64,000 bases of DNA from Balneolaceae bacterium. Its GTDB lineage: Bacteria; Bacteroidota; Rhodothermia; Balneolales; Balneolaceae. The position numbers were made by a program, and so were the translations under genes. The notes under the pieces were generated by a model. The model worked only from the letters and a program-made list of their open reading frames with translations. It was not told where the DNA came from and made no database searches. Positions 52,664 through 62,018 of this stretch are shown in pieces (position 1 is the stretch's first letter; every line of letters begins with the position of its first letter). The DNA is taken from NCBI GenBank assembly GCA_017643365.1, contig JAEPNO010000015.1, positions 1 to 64,000 of the forward strand. Reading direction: 5' to 3'.

Positions 52664-53360
52664 TAAGACGTTAAAAATACTGGTAGTAGAAGACGAGCCA
52701 AGCTTGATTTTCACCCTTCGTGATACCCTTGAAAGCGAAGGATATGATGTAATTGTAAGTGAAGATGGCGAACAAGCCGTTGAATTAGTGAAAGAACATA
52801 CTCCCGATTTGATGATTCTCGACATCATGTTACCGGGCAAAAGTGGCTACGATATCTGTAAAGAAGTACGTGATTTGAAGTACACTTTCCCAATTATCAT
52901 GCTTACTGCAAAAGACCAGGAAATTGATAAAGTAAAAGGCTTAAATCTTGGTGCCGACGATTACCTAACCAAACCTTTTGGTGTTAAAGAGCTGTTAGCC
53001 AGAATACAAGCAAGATTGCGCCGGGCAAGTGCATATTCAAGCTCAAGCAAAGTTGAAGTGCTTCGCCTTGGCAATATTGTCATCGACATGCTTGAATCGG
53101 AAGTTACCCTACCTGACGGCACCGTGAACGAGCTAACCGCTCGCGAAGTTGAATTGATTCGATATCTGTTATCTGCCGGTGGCGAGCCTGTATCTCGCGA
53201 CGAATTACTTGAGAAAGTTTGGCGCTACGAGTTTAGCACTAACACTCGAACCGTAGACGTACACATCTCGAAATTACGTGCAAAAATCGAAGAACAACCC
53301 GACGATCCGCGTTACTTAATTACCTTACACGGTGTAGGCTATTTACTGAAAACTGTTTAA
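52656..53360 (+). CDS. OmpR-family response regulator
   Basis: 234 aa from ATG 52656. Receiver: LVVEDEPSLIFTLRDTL, phospho-Asp in DLMILDIMLPGKSGYD, Lys in DDYLTKPFGVKEL. C-terminal winged helix: ELTAREVELIRYLLSAGGEPVSRDELLEKVW ... TRTVDVHISKLRAKIEE...HGVGYLLKTV. It overlaps the upstream kinase gene by 8 bases. Target genes unknown. Confidence 0.95.
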   Translation: MPNKTLKILVVEDEPSLIFTLRDTLESEGYDVIVSEDGEQAVELVKEHTPDLMILDIMLPGKSGYDICKEVRDLKYTFPIIMLTAKDQEIDKVKGLNLGADDYLTKPFGVKELLARIQARLRRASAYSSSSKVEVLRLGNIVIDMLESEVTLPDGTVNELTAREVELIRYLLSAGGEPVSRDELLEKVWRYEFSTNTRTVDVHISKLRAKIEEQPDDPRYLITLHGVGYLLKTV

Positions 53361-53908
53361 GAAACAGGCTGATTTAAATTTCTTACGAAATCGATAAAAC
53401 CGGTCACCTTCGACTCTAGTAATTCTTGTTGTAAAGGTACATTCAATCCCGTTTCAGGATCGAATGCGGAGTTTACTCTTTGCACAAATACACGTTCGGG
53501 ATACAGCTGTGCATTTCTGTAATTAGCAACCATTTGAAATTGCTCAACAGCTCGTAATCCACCGAATGCGCCGGACGCGATTCCGATAAAGGCCATCGGA
53601 GTTTTAACAAAAGCCTCGGGAAATGGCAGGTAATCAATAAATAACTTCAAGATTCCCGGAAAACTACCATTGTATTCCGGAATCACCCAAACGATCGCAT
53701 CCGCATCAAGAATTGGCTGTCTAAACTTCTCGACTGAAGGAATACTTTTTCCATATTTACCGCCTTGAACATCAGCAGTCGGAAATTCTTCTAGCGATAC
53801 CACTTCTGCATTAATTCCTTCTTTCTTGTATAAATCTGCCACATAATTAGATACTGATAGTGACATTGAGTTTGGGCGATCGGTAGAGCTGATTATTTTT
53901 AAATTCAT
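53357..53908 (-). CDS. NAD(P)H-dependent FMN reductase
   Basis: 183 aa flavodoxin-like fold. The FMN-phosphate loop ISSTDRPNSMSLSVSNYV, VWVIPEYNGSFPGILKLFIDYL and FIGIASGAFGGLRAVEQFQMV are typical of the NADPH-dependent FMN reductase/azoreductase group. It reduces flavin, quinones or similar. Convergent with the OmpR regulator with a 4-base overlap of ends. Confidence 0.88.
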   Translation of the reverse strand: MNLKIISSTDRPNSMSLSVSNYVADLYKKEGINAEVVSLEEFPTADVQGGKYGKSIPSVEKFRQPILDADAIVWVIPEYNGSFPGILKLFIDYLPFPEAFVKTPMAFIGIASGAFGGLRAVEQFQMVANYRNAQLYPERVFVQRVNSAFDPETGLNVPLQQELLESKVTGFIDFVRNLNQPVS

Positions 53909-54117
53909 TGCTTTTTTTGATTACTAGATGCTCAAAATAACATTATTACAAGTGTATTAATTCAATGATTTTTTGAAAACTTTGTTAACACCGTTATTAA
54001 AAGCGCTTTTCCAATTTGATAATAATATTTTATGATAAATAACATTTTTACCTAATTATTTTAGTTGTTTTCAGGATTTGAATATCTTTAAAGCGATTAA
54101 GTTAGTGTTTATTCCGC

Positions 54118-54220
54118 CTAATACTTATAGAAGGCTGGTTGGTTAGGCCGGCCTCTTTAATTGTATTAGTGACTCCAACAACAACAGGCGAAGTGTTGAT
54201 CTACTTCGCCTGTTTTCTTT
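54118..54220 (+). ncRNA. Candidate structured small RNA ending in a strong terminator
   Basis: ctaatac (54118-54124) pairs with gtattag (54163-54169) and encloses a second hairpin aggctgg (54132-54138) / ccggcct (54148-54154, one G-U). A terminator hairpin acaggcgaagt (54184-54194) / acttcgcctgt (54203-54213) followed by T-rich sequence comes 15 bases later. No open frame is terminated by it: the upstream gene runs the other way and the M23 gene begins after it. So an independent short transcript, or a leader attenuator for the M23 gene, is likely. The 5' end is unknown. Confidence 0.5.
54184..54220 (+). terminator. Intrinsic terminator with 11-bp stem
   Basis: acaggcgaagt (54184-54194) and acttcgcctgt (54203-54213), loop of 8, then tttcttttct. 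One of the strongest terminators in the window, placed 25 bases before a start codon. Confidence 0.85.
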
Positions 54221-54244
54221 TCTACTTTTGAGCTAATTTTCTAC

Positions 54245-55057
54245 ATGCAATTTTTTCGATTAGTTCTGCCTCTGTTATTAGCTTTTATTGTTTGTGATTT
54301 GCCCGACGAACGCTATCAGCAATTCAGTTTTACCAAAGAGATTACCACAACAAATGATTCTCATTTTGTTTACCTGGCAAATCCATCCATGGCCCCTGTT
54401 CGGGTTCGATCGAATTCGAAGTCGATTGAACCTCCTATTGAATTTCAGTTTATACTTCCCGCACTCTCAGATACCACTTTTTCATTTCCAGCAGCCATTT
54501 TTGATAGCTCTGCAATCCAAAATCTCTCGATTGCGGTTTCATTGGGAGACCCTTTCAATTCAACGCCTGATTCTTCGTTCAGTTACTCCTGGCCGTTTCC
54601 CAAAGGGAAAAGCTATGCAATAATGCAGGCTTACTTTGGCAAATATTCGCATAGCAGTGATTATTCCCGCTTTGCCATCGATTTTAGGATGGCTGAAGGT
54701 GACACCATTATTGCTGCAAGAGATGGAATTGTAATTGGGGTAATTGAGGATTACAACGTGGGCGGGAATAATAAAAAGTATCGAGATTTCGCCAACTACA
54801 TCACTTTACTCCATGATGACGGCACATTGAGCCAATATGCTCATCTCATGCATAAAGGAGCATTGGTTGAAGTTGGTGACACCGTTAAGACGTTACAACC
54901 TATCGGACTTGCAGGAAATACCGGATTTAGTAGCGCACCTCATCTTCATTTTAATACCATTAGAGCGGTGGATTGGACCAAAACTGCCGGATTCCCGGTT
55001 CAGTTTGAACAAATGGACGGCTCAGAAATCAAAAAAGGAATGACTGTTTCCCATTAA
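54245..55057 (+). CDS. Exported M23-family peptidase (LytM-like)
   Basis: 270 aa with a signal sequence MQFFRLVLPLLLAFIVC. Domain about 130-250: Zn ligand region SRFAIDFRMAEGDTIIAARDGIV (expected His is replaced in the HSSDYSRFAIDF segment, Asp present), NYITLLHDDGTLSQYAHL and HLHFNTIRAVDW (HxH). These enzymes cut peptidoglycan cross-bridges or serve as inactive LytM regulators. The first metal ligand is not perfectly clear, so activity is uncertain. Confidence 0.85.
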   Translation: MQFFRLVLPLLLAFIVCDLPDERYQQFSFTKEITTTNDSHFVYLANPSMAPVRVRSNSKSIEPPIEFQFILPALSDTTFSFPAAIFDSSAIQNLSIAVSLGDPFNSTPDSSFSYSWPFPKGKSYAIMQAYFGKYSHSSDYSRFAIDFRMAEGDTIIAARDGIVIGVIEDYNVGGNNKKYRDFANYITLLHDDGTLSQYAHLMHKGALVEVGDTVKTLQPIGLAGNTGFSSAPHLHFNTIRAVDWTKTAGFPVQFEQMDGSEIKKGMTVSH

Positions 55058-55061
55058 TTCG

Positions 55062-56432
55062 TCATTCTTTTGAGGGATTTTTAATCTCATTTAATCTGCG
55101 AATAAGCAATCCTTCTCTGCCTTCGTGCCCCGGTTCGTAAAAATTCATCCCAGAAAGAGCTTTAGGCAGATATCCTTGATCCACCCAGTTGCGTGGATTC
55201 GCATGTGGATATTTGTATTCTTCCGACGCATTTTCAACATCCATGTATTTTGCTGAAAGTCGGTTTGCCGTACGATCTTTTAAATATACCGGCACATCCT
55301 TCACCCCTCGATTTTGTATTTCGGAAGTAGCTTTAAAAATGGCTCCTGCACTGTTACTTTTTGGGCAAATGCTGAGATACAGACAGGCGTGAGATAAAAA
55401 GTACATTCCTTCGGGCATTCCGCATTTCATGAATGCTTCATGGCACGATTGAACCACTGTTATGGCATTTGGCTCGGCAAGTCCTACATCTTCTGAAGCC
55501 AAAATGAACAGCCGCCGGAAAATAAAATTAGGATCCTCACCACCTTCCAACATCGCTGTCATCCAGTAGAGTGCACCATCCGGATCAGAACCACGCACCG
55601 ACTTGATAAAGGCAGAGATGTAATGATAGTGCTCTTCGCCGGTACGATCGTAGCGCACATTACGGCGTTGGATGCTTTCTTTGGCAATTTCTAAGGTGAT
55701 GTGGATTTCCCCATCATCATTGGGTTTACTGGAAAGCACCGCAACTTCGAGGGCGTTCAGCGCATTTCTTACATCGCCTCCGGCATACTCGGCAAAATGG
55801 TGAATGGCTTGCTCTTCAATGTGAATCTGTTTCTTTCCAATTCCACGATCTTCATCAGTAATAGCGCGCTCCAGCATCGAACGAACATCTTTTACGGTAA
55901 GTGGGTGTAGCTCGAATAACTGGCATCGAGATAGCAACGGATTTACCAGCGAGTAGAACGGATTCTCAGTAGTTGCGCCAACCAAAGTGATAATTCCCGA
56001 TTCTAGGTGAGGCAACAAGGCATCTTGCTGAGCTTTGTTCCAACGATGGATTTCATCCACAAACAAAATAGTTTTTCGGCCATTTAACTTCCGCAGTTTT
56101 TCGGCTTTCTCAACAACAGATCGTAGTTCTTTGATGCCATCTAACACCGCGTTAATCACTGCAAACGATGCTTTGATCTCTTTCGAGATTACGTGAGCTA
56201 AGGTCGTTTTTCCCGAACTGGGCGGACCAAAAAAGATTAACGATCCAATAACCCCGCTTTCGATCATTCGGCGAAGCATCTTTCCTTCACCAACCAGATG
56301 TTCCTGTCCTGCAAATTCCTCTAGCGATTGAGGCCGCATTCGGGTTGCAAGAGGCTCATCGAAATTAACCTGAGCATTCGGCTCATTTACTTGATTAGAA
56401 GAAGCGGACTTTGGGTCCTGAAACAAATCCAT
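55062..56432 (-). CDS. rarA: Replication-associated recombination protein A (MgsA/RarA AAA ATPase)
   Basis: 456 aa. MRPQSLEEFAGQEHLVG start, Walker A FFGPPSSGKTTLAHVI, Walker B ILFVDEIHRWNKAQQDALLP, sensor LVGATTENPFYSLVNPLLSRCQLF, and the C-terminal tetramerisation part SAFIKSVRGSDPDGALYWMTAMLEGGEDP...RNWVDQGYLP. It acts at stalled replication forks. Full length; an N-terminal 25-residue extension (MDLFQDPKSASSNQ) may be a clamp- or SSB-binding tail. Confidence 0.95.
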   Translation of the reverse strand: MDLFQDPKSASSNQVNEPNAQVNFDEPLATRMRPQSLEEFAGQEHLVGEGKMLRRMIESGVIGSLIFFGPPSSGKTTLAHVISKEIKASFAVINAVLDGIKELRSVVEKAEKLRKLNGRKTILFVDEIHRWNKAQQDALLPHLESGIITLVGATTENPFYSLVNPLLSRCQLFELHPLTVKDVRSMLERAITDEDRGIGKKQIHIEEQAIHHFAEYAGGDVRNALNALEVAVLSSKPNDDGEIHITLEIAKESIQRRNVRYDRTGEEHYHYISAFIKSVRGSDPDGALYWMTAMLEGGEDPNFIFRRLFILASEDVGLAEPNAITVVQSCHEAFMKCGMPEGMYFLSHACLYLSICPKSNSAGAIFKATSEIQNRGVKDVPVYLKDRTANRLSAKYMDVENASEEYKYPHANPRNWVDQGYLPKALSGMNFYEPGHEGREGLLIRRLNEIKNPSKE

Positions 56433-56509
56433 GGAGAGGAATTAGTGAAACATGTGCAATTAATGTGAAAGTAAGAGGCTTTGCACTAAATCCAAACTGA
56501 AAACGGCGG

Positions 56510-57988
56510 TTACTTTAAGTGATAATCGGAGCCGTAGCTTTCCAGATAGTTTTTGAGACGCACTTTTTTGCGCGTGCTTTCGCTGGTCATGTAGCGCAGT
56601 TTGCCAAAAACCTCACGTTCTTGCCAGGCCCGATCGAAGCGACCCAGGCACCAAAAAATCCCGGAATAGGAATTCGGATCGCGACCATCGAGGGCATATT
56701 TATTATTCAATTCGATCAGATATTCTAAAGCAGTTCGATAATCCGGCGTCCACTCAATCACTTTCTTTCCCCACAACATACGCAGGTAATTGTGGATGAT
56801 TCCTTCCTCTCTGAGTTGAGTCTGAGCCGCATTCCAGATTTCATCATGAGTTTTGGATTGCTCAAGTTCCTCGAGTGTGTACACATATTCGCGTGTGTCA
56901 TCCCGATGTGCATCCATCGTCTTTTTCACCCAATCGGGTAAGCTATCAAACTCATCATAATCCGGGCGGTGATGAGCAAAATGAAAACCCACTTCGCGCC
57001 ATGTTATCACCTCATCTAGGAAACTTTCTATGCTTGGGTCGCCATTAAAGAACCCCGAATTTTTGCCCCCATTCGGAGTCAGATCATTTAAACTCCAATC
57101 TTCCGGTTGATGATTAAGCACGGTTTCAACAATCTCGTATTCACTGATTTTCCCAAAATGGAGCCAAGGACTTAATCCACTCGATTTCTTTTCGTCTGGG
57201 TGATTTCGCTTCTCATCATAATCGAACAAACTATGCGCGATGAAATGACCAAGTTTACCAAGTGCAGCAGCTCTAGTTCCTGATTCGTCTACTGCAGGCA
57301 CCGAGTGGTCGATGTCGAGTTTGGAAACCGTTTCGGAAATATCCTCAAAATCATCTGTAGCGGATGGGTAATCGTTCAAAAATTCATCCGACAACTTTAC
57401 GGCTGTGGCATTTTCAAGCTCGTTGAGTGGGTCTTTTTGTGGTGGATTAGTAAATCCTTCCAGAAAATACTTTTGCATCACTTTTCGAAATAGATATGCC
57501 GAATATGGATCTTTGTCGGTGATTCCCAGCGGAATTATCCCGTTAGAATCGATGGTGGTGAATGGCACTTCAATTCGATCGGCTACACGCTCATTGTGTT
57601 TGCGGATGATGAACACCGGAAACTCATCGGAAATCACGCAGCAAGATTTTTCAGCCAGCCGGTAAAACAAGCCTTTTCCTGCCTCGCATTTTGGCTCTAC
57701 ATAACTGAAGTAATTCACTCCATGATCGGTAGCAAACTCGAGATTCTCTTTCATCCCCTCCATCAAAAAGGTGTGAAATCGATCACATGCCCAAGGGTAA
57801 TCAACGTTTAACCCTTCGTATACCAAAAGTGGTTTACCCAACTTGTTAGCCCACGCCACAGCATACTCAAGTGCGTAGTTATACTGAAATCGGCGATTGA
57901 TCTGCATCCAATACAACACATAGTCCCCGTTTTCATTTACAGGATGCTCGTTTCTTTCAAATTTTCGGTACGAATTAATGTTTTTCAT
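56510..57988 (-). CDS. Class II CPD DNA photolyase
   Basis: 492 aa. The N-terminal antenna half (GDYVLYWMQINRRFQYNYALEYAVAWANKLGKPLLV) and FAD half (HNYLRMLWGKKVIEWT, YALDGRDPNSYSGIFWCLGRFDRAWQEREVFGKLRYM) are the signature blocks of class II photolyases, which repair cyclobutane pyrimidine dimers with blue light. Full length. A second, unrelated photolyase lies 2.3 kb away. Confidence 0.93.
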   Translation of the reverse strand: MKNINSYRKFERNEHPVNENGDYVLYWMQINRRFQYNYALEYAVAWANKLGKPLLVYEGLNVDYPWACDRFHTFLMEGMKENLEFATDHGVNYFSYVEPKCEAGKGLFYRLAEKSCCVISDEFPVFIIRKHNERVADRIEVPFTTIDSNGIIPLGITDKDPYSAYLFRKVMQKYFLEGFTNPPQKDPLNELENATAVKLSDEFLNDYPSATDDFEDISETVSKLDIDHSVPAVDESGTRAAALGKLGHFIAHSLFDYDEKRNHPDEKKSSGLSPWLHFGKISEYEIVETVLNHQPEDWSLNDLTPNGGKNSGFFNGDPSIESFLDEVITWREVGFHFAHHRPDYDEFDSLPDWVKKTMDAHRDDTREYVYTLEELEQSKTHDEIWNAAQTQLREEGIIHNYLRMLWGKKVIEWTPDYRTALEYLIELNNKYALDGRDPNSYSGIFWCLGRFDRAWQEREVFGKLRYMTSESTRKKVRLKNYLESYGSDYHLK

Positions 57989-58033
57989 GTGTGATTTTAT
58001 TGCCTTTGCATCACAAACCGAAAAGTGAAAACA

Positions 58034-58732
58034 CTAATTCCTGATTATCAAAAAATCATCTTCGTATGGCTTAATGTCCGCCTTCACTTTTACATCAAAA
58101 TCCTTGTGCCAAGCAACAATGGTGATAAACGAATCCGGAATCACCGTTTCAAACTCCACCTTCCCAATTGAATTCACCTGATCAGATATAATAAGATCCT
58201 TGTACTCCGATGGATTTTTATCTGAAATTACTTTTTGGGCAAGATCGAATCCTGTATCAAAAACATCTTCTCGTAATTGATCTAAGGCTCTACTTTCTAA
58301 AGCACTATCCATTGTGTTTCCGGCTACAATAAAACTTATTGCAGTTGTTGGGATCACACTAAGCGAGGCGATGCAAATTATTCCGCCCACGTACCATTGC
58401 CATGGTTTTTTAAACTCTTCTACCGCTCGAGATTTCTTGAATCCGTTGTAAAGTAACCAAGGCCCTACGATCAAGTAAATGAATATAATACAGTAAATAA
58501 TGAACATCATTTTGGCAGACATACTCTCGATTTCATCACCTGTAAAAACTGCAATGGCATTCTGCGATGACAAAAAAGACAGTACAAAAGAGCTGCTTGG
58601 ATGAAATAAATTATTCCAGCCTGCCGGACTCATTATATAAGTTCCCACCAGGTAACCGCCCGCCATGGCAACCAGTAAAAAAGCCCCAATCAATATTAAC
58701 CACTCATTAATTCGCCTAGTTAAGAACTTCAT
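58034..58732 (-). CDS. Unknown membrane protein
   Basis: 232 aa with about three or four TM helices (WLILIGAFLLVAMAGGYLVGTYI, MFIIYCIIFIYLIVGPWLLY, WYVGGIICIASLSVIPTTAISFIV) and an extracytoplasmic C-terminal domain (YKDLIISDQVNSIGKVEFETVIPDSFITIVAWHKDF). The start overlaps the end of the frameshifted upstream gene by 17 bases, so they are one operon. Confidence 0.75.
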   Translation of the reverse strand: MKFLTRRINEWLILIGAFLLVAMAGGYLVGTYIMSPAGWNNLFHPSSSFVLSFLSSQNAIAVFTGDEIESMSAKMMFIIYCIIFIYLIVGPWLLYNGFKKSRAVEEFKKPWQWYVGGIICIASLSVIPTTAISFIVAGNTMDSALESRALDQLREDVFDTGFDLAQKVISDKNPSEYKDLIISDQVNSIGKVEFETVIPDSFITIVAWHKDFDVKVKADIKPYEDDFLIIRN

Positions 58733-59379
58733 AGTCTACCCCCTCTCTTGAAACGGTGAATTGCATTTCTAGTCGACCCGAATTGCCATTGTAGTTCTCA
58801 TAATCCGGATCTGCTCCCGGTGGAATGTTTGCAACAACGATGAATTTGACAATATCCTCTGCTTCATCTTTCTCGTAGAAAAAAATCTGCGTCATCATCT
58901 TTATCGGATGGTGTTCTTAACTTTAATTTATCAAAATCAGAGAGGTACACATTATTTTCTAAGAGTCGATCACCAATAATAGAATCGGTGGCGGCTGTAA
59001 TACTTTCGTACTCTCCTTGTTGTACTGCTCGGTAGATATAAAATCCTTTTTCCATAATATCCGATTTTGCGACTCCACGCTCGATTGTTCCTCGGATATC
59101 AAGTAAAAACTCTTTCTGAAAATCTTTTCGACTGTAATCGAAAGCAAAACGAATACCATGGGCAGTAATTAATAATAATGCTACGACTGTGATGATTCGA
59201 TAGGTATTTATCTGATTGGTATAGGCTTTACTATTGCCCACTAGAATTGCAATGAATATTATAGCAGCCACAAGTAGTAACCCTAGCGCTAACCACGGTA
59301 ATCCTGCCAACATTATAGCAACATATATAGCCGACCCAATCCCTACTACCCCGAGTAGAATTTTATTGTCTGATCTCAT
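58716..59379 (-). pseudogene. Membrane protein gene with a frameshift in a seven-A run
   Basis: The first part starts at ATG 59377-59379 (MRSDNKILLGVVGIGSAIYVAIML), has three TM helices and a soluble tail ending DKDDDADFFLRER* near 58864. The natural continuation FFYEKDEAEDIVKFIVVANIPPGADPDYENYNGNSGRLEMQF...DYEVLN* is in the next frame to 58716. Removing one base from the plus-strand A run at 58879-58885 joins them (DADFFYEKDEAED). The 60-codon piece from 58898 has no sense alone. It may be a real mutation, phase variation at the homopolymer or a sequencing error. An alternate frame from 59493 is not the natural start. Confidence 0.75.
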
Positions 59380-59419
59380 CTTCTTAATTTTATTATGATG
59401 AAGAAGATTCAATAAACAA

Positions 59420-59449
59420 AAAAAGTCACTTTGGGTAAAGTGACTTTTT
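59420..59449 (-). terminator. Terminator of the beta-barrel gene
   Basis: aaaaagtcacttt (59420-59432) pairs with aaagtgacttttt (59437-59449) around gggt. It lies 19 bases past the stop of the gene at 59468-60160. Confidence 0.82.
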
Positions 59450-59467
59450 AAAATGAGCGATTCGGTT

Positions 59468-60160
59468 TTAGAAATTAAAAACCAGACCAACATTAAAGGT
59501 TGTCATGTCGGTTCGCGATCTACTTACAATATATTCAAGATCGTTACCCCGAGGGATTAGATCACCTTCTTTTAAATACATGGCCTCGCCGCCCAACATG
59601 TATTTTGTTTTCAGGATAAGATGAACTCCGATAAAATCACCATCATCATCGTAGCCCTCCCAAAGTCGGAATTTAGCACCCGCACCGATACCGGAATTTG
59701 AGGTATAGTAATCGTAATTCACGGTGCTGGCAATTTCTTCATCTTCGTATAAATCTGTAATTGAAGATTCGGTGTACAGATAATTAAATCCAAATGATCC
59801 CTCAATAAAGGGTGAAAAACCCCCCATATTTGGCTCAATACGCATAATCAACTGTGGAGAAACCATGTTATTGGTAGTCCGAACGTTTATATCCACTTCA
59901 GGAACGCCTTGCACAAATTGTGTTTCACGCTCTCGCCATCCATAATTTTGGTATACCATTCCTGCACCTATATGAATCGGAATTTGTCTACCTATTTGAT
60001 AGGTGAACGCAAAATCTACACCGTAAGAATCGCGTTCGAGAGATTGTTGAAAAGCTCCTTGCGGTGAGCCGAGCGCAAAGCTGATATCAAAGTTAAAAGG
60101 TTGAGCAGTACCCGCGGTGGTAATTAGTGCAAATAGTAAAACGAGATGTGAAGTTTTCAT
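59468..60160 (-). CDS. Outer-membrane beta-barrel protein, porin-like
   Basis: 230 aa. Signal peptide MKTSHLVLLFALITTAGTAQ, then alternating hydrophobic/aromatic strands (YGVDFAFTYQIGRQIPIHIGAGMVYQNYG, PFIEGSFGFNYLYTES) and a terminal strand MTTFNVGLVFNF ending in Phe, the outer-membrane insertion signal. Length suggests an 8-stranded barrel. Function unknown; transcribed alone. Confidence 0.85.
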   Translation of the reverse strand: MKTSHLVLLFALITTAGTAQPFNFDISFALGSPQGAFQQSLERDSYGVDFAFTYQIGRQIPIHIGAGMVYQNYGWRERETQFVQGVPEVDINVRTTNNMVSPQLIMRIEPNMGGFSPFIEGSFGFNYLYTESSITDLYEDEEIASTVNYDYYTSNSGIGAGAKFRLWEGYDDDGDFIGVHLILKTKYMLGGEAMYLKEGDLIPRGNDLEYIVSRSRTDMTTFNVGLVFNF

Positions 60161-60254
60161 TGCAGTTGGGTTAGGTTCTGCAATGAATGTATTTTCTACA
60201 CCTGCTAAGCTCTATAACATGTAGATGTGATGAACCGGCACAGAATATTCTTGA

Positions 60255-61826
60255 TTAACTGTAGCGCTTCAGGTTGTTTATAAACTTTTCGCTGGAATCG
60301 CGAATCGCTTTTTTCTCTTCCGGGACTTTCTTATCAAACATATTCACCATGAAGTTCGCCCGCCCATTTTCAAGAAAGGTTTCCCGCTCTTGATCGATAA
60401 AATTCCAGTATAAATAATTAAAAGGACATGCATTCTCGCCCGTTTTTTCCTTCACAGAATATTCGCAGCTTTTGCAGTAATCACTCATTTTATTGATGTA
60501 ATTACCACCCGCCACATACGGCTTTGACGCCAGAACCCCACCATCGGCAAAGGTACTCATCCCCAATACATTTGGCAGAACCACCCATTCGTAAGCATCC
60601 AGATAACCAAACCAGAACCATTCATTTAGTTTTCGCGGATCAGTTCGAGTGAGATTTGAGAAATTACTCAAAACCATCAATCGGGGAATGTGATGCGAAT
60701 AGCCATCCTGAATTACCGGACGTACACACTCACTCATGCAATGCATTTTAGTATCGCCCGACCAATACAAGTCGGGAAGAGCCTCTTCAAAGCCGAAATA
60801 GTTGGTTTCTCGCACATCAGGCATCATCGCCTCGTAATACACCCTTACGAATTCCCGCCATCCAATAATTTGCCGGATAAATCCTTCTACCGAGTTTAGC
60901 CGCGCCTTTCCCGCATCATACGCCTCCTGCGCTTTATCACAAATTTCTTTGGGATGCAGCAACCCGTTATTCATATAAATCGAAAGTTGAGAATGAAAGA
61001 TCACATCTTTCCCGGTAGCCATTGCATCTTCGTACGGGCCGAATTCATCCAGCCGCTCATCAATAAATTCGTTTAATCGATACAATGCTTGTCGTCGGGT
61101 CACTGCAATATCGAAGCCTTCAAGCTCTCCAAAATGATCACTGAATTCGCTGCTCACCAATTCGATGACTTCGGCAGTGATTTCATCTACTTTGGTACTC
61201 GCTCTTTCAGGAATGGTGATTTTCCTGGGCAATTTTTTTCGATTTTCTTCATCGTAATTCCATTCCCCGCCTTCCGGATCTTTGCCGTCCATTAAGTAGC
61301 CGGTCATACGCCGCATATCTCTATAGAAGTACTCCATTCTATACCCCGGAGCGATTTTATCTTTGTATTCATCTACATCCGCCAGAAAAAAGGAATTGGG
61401 GATGATCTCGACCCTGTCAGAGCACTCTTCTTGCACCTTATTTTGTTGTTCTCTCGTGTCCCATTCCGAAGCAGACATCATTGTTAGCGACAGATCAGAG
61501 TTCTCCTTCAGTATTTCAGAAAGTGCCTCGTTATACCAAGATTCCGATGAATGGTACAATACAGGAAACCCGGCTTCGGAGCACTCGATAGCGAAATGAC
61601 GCATACTGCTCAACACGTACACCAACTTCTTCTTGTGATAAGGCAAGCTGTATCCTTTTGCTTTCGATTCGATAAAGATTAGCAGCGGTTTTTCATCTTT
61701 CACCCAATCCGGCCAGTGATCTAGATTTAACTGATCGTGTACCACAAACACGGCTTTTCGGATACTTTTCAGATTTGTGCGCTCAATAATTTGATCGATT
61801 TGGGATAGATACGGTCTGTTATTCAT
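60255..61826 (-). CDS. Iron-sulfur cryptochrome/photolyase (FeS-BCP, (6-4) photolyase-like)
   Basis: 523 aa. KAVFVVHDQLNLDHWPDWV at the N-terminus, SVEGFIRQIIGWREFVRVYYE, and SNFSNLTRTDPRKLNEWFWFGYLDAYEWVVLPNVLGMSTFADGG are diagnostic of the prokaryotic (6-4) photolyase PhrB group. Cysteines for the [4Fe-4S] cluster are visible in MSECVRPVIQ, DYCKSCEYS and NACPFNYLYW. It repairs (6-4) photoproducts, complementing the class II CPD enzyme. Confidence 0.93.
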   Translation of the reverse strand: MNNRPYLSQIDQIIERTNLKSIRKAVFVVHDQLNLDHWPDWVKDEKPLLIFIESKAKGYSLPYHKKKLVYVLSSMRHFAIECSEAGFPVLYHSSESWYNEALSEILKENSDLSLTMMSASEWDTREQQNKVQEECSDRVEIIPNSFFLADVDEYKDKIAPGYRMEYFYRDMRRMTGYLMDGKDPEGGEWNYDEENRKKLPRKITIPERASTKVDEITAEVIELVSSEFSDHFGELEGFDIAVTRRQALYRLNEFIDERLDEFGPYEDAMATGKDVIFHSQLSIYMNNGLLHPKEICDKAQEAYDAGKARLNSVEGFIRQIIGWREFVRVYYEAMMPDVRETNYFGFEEALPDLYWSGDTKMHCMSECVRPVIQDGYSHHIPRLMVLSNFSNLTRTDPRKLNEWFWFGYLDAYEWVVLPNVLGMSTFADGGVLASKPYVAGGNYINKMSDYCKSCEYSVKEKTGENACPFNYLYWNFIDQERETFLENGRANFMVNMFDKKVPEEKKAIRDSSEKFINNLKRYS

Positions 61827-62018
61827 ACCCTACAAAAAACAACGGCAAAAAAAGCGTTCCTGCCGAACCAATTTTATCGCCATTGAATATTACATATCAG
61901 TGATGAAAAGAAACATTTATTAGCAGAGTAACTATCAATAATATTTTTCAACTATTTTGTAACCATTAATTTTTTCGGTCGTATTATGCTGTCGATTTAT
62001 GACATAAATTCAAAAAAT

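Noticed and set aside
58716-58898. Separate 60-aa gene
   Set aside because: Reads as the continuation of the upstream gene after a one-base shift in the A run; no start signal of its own.
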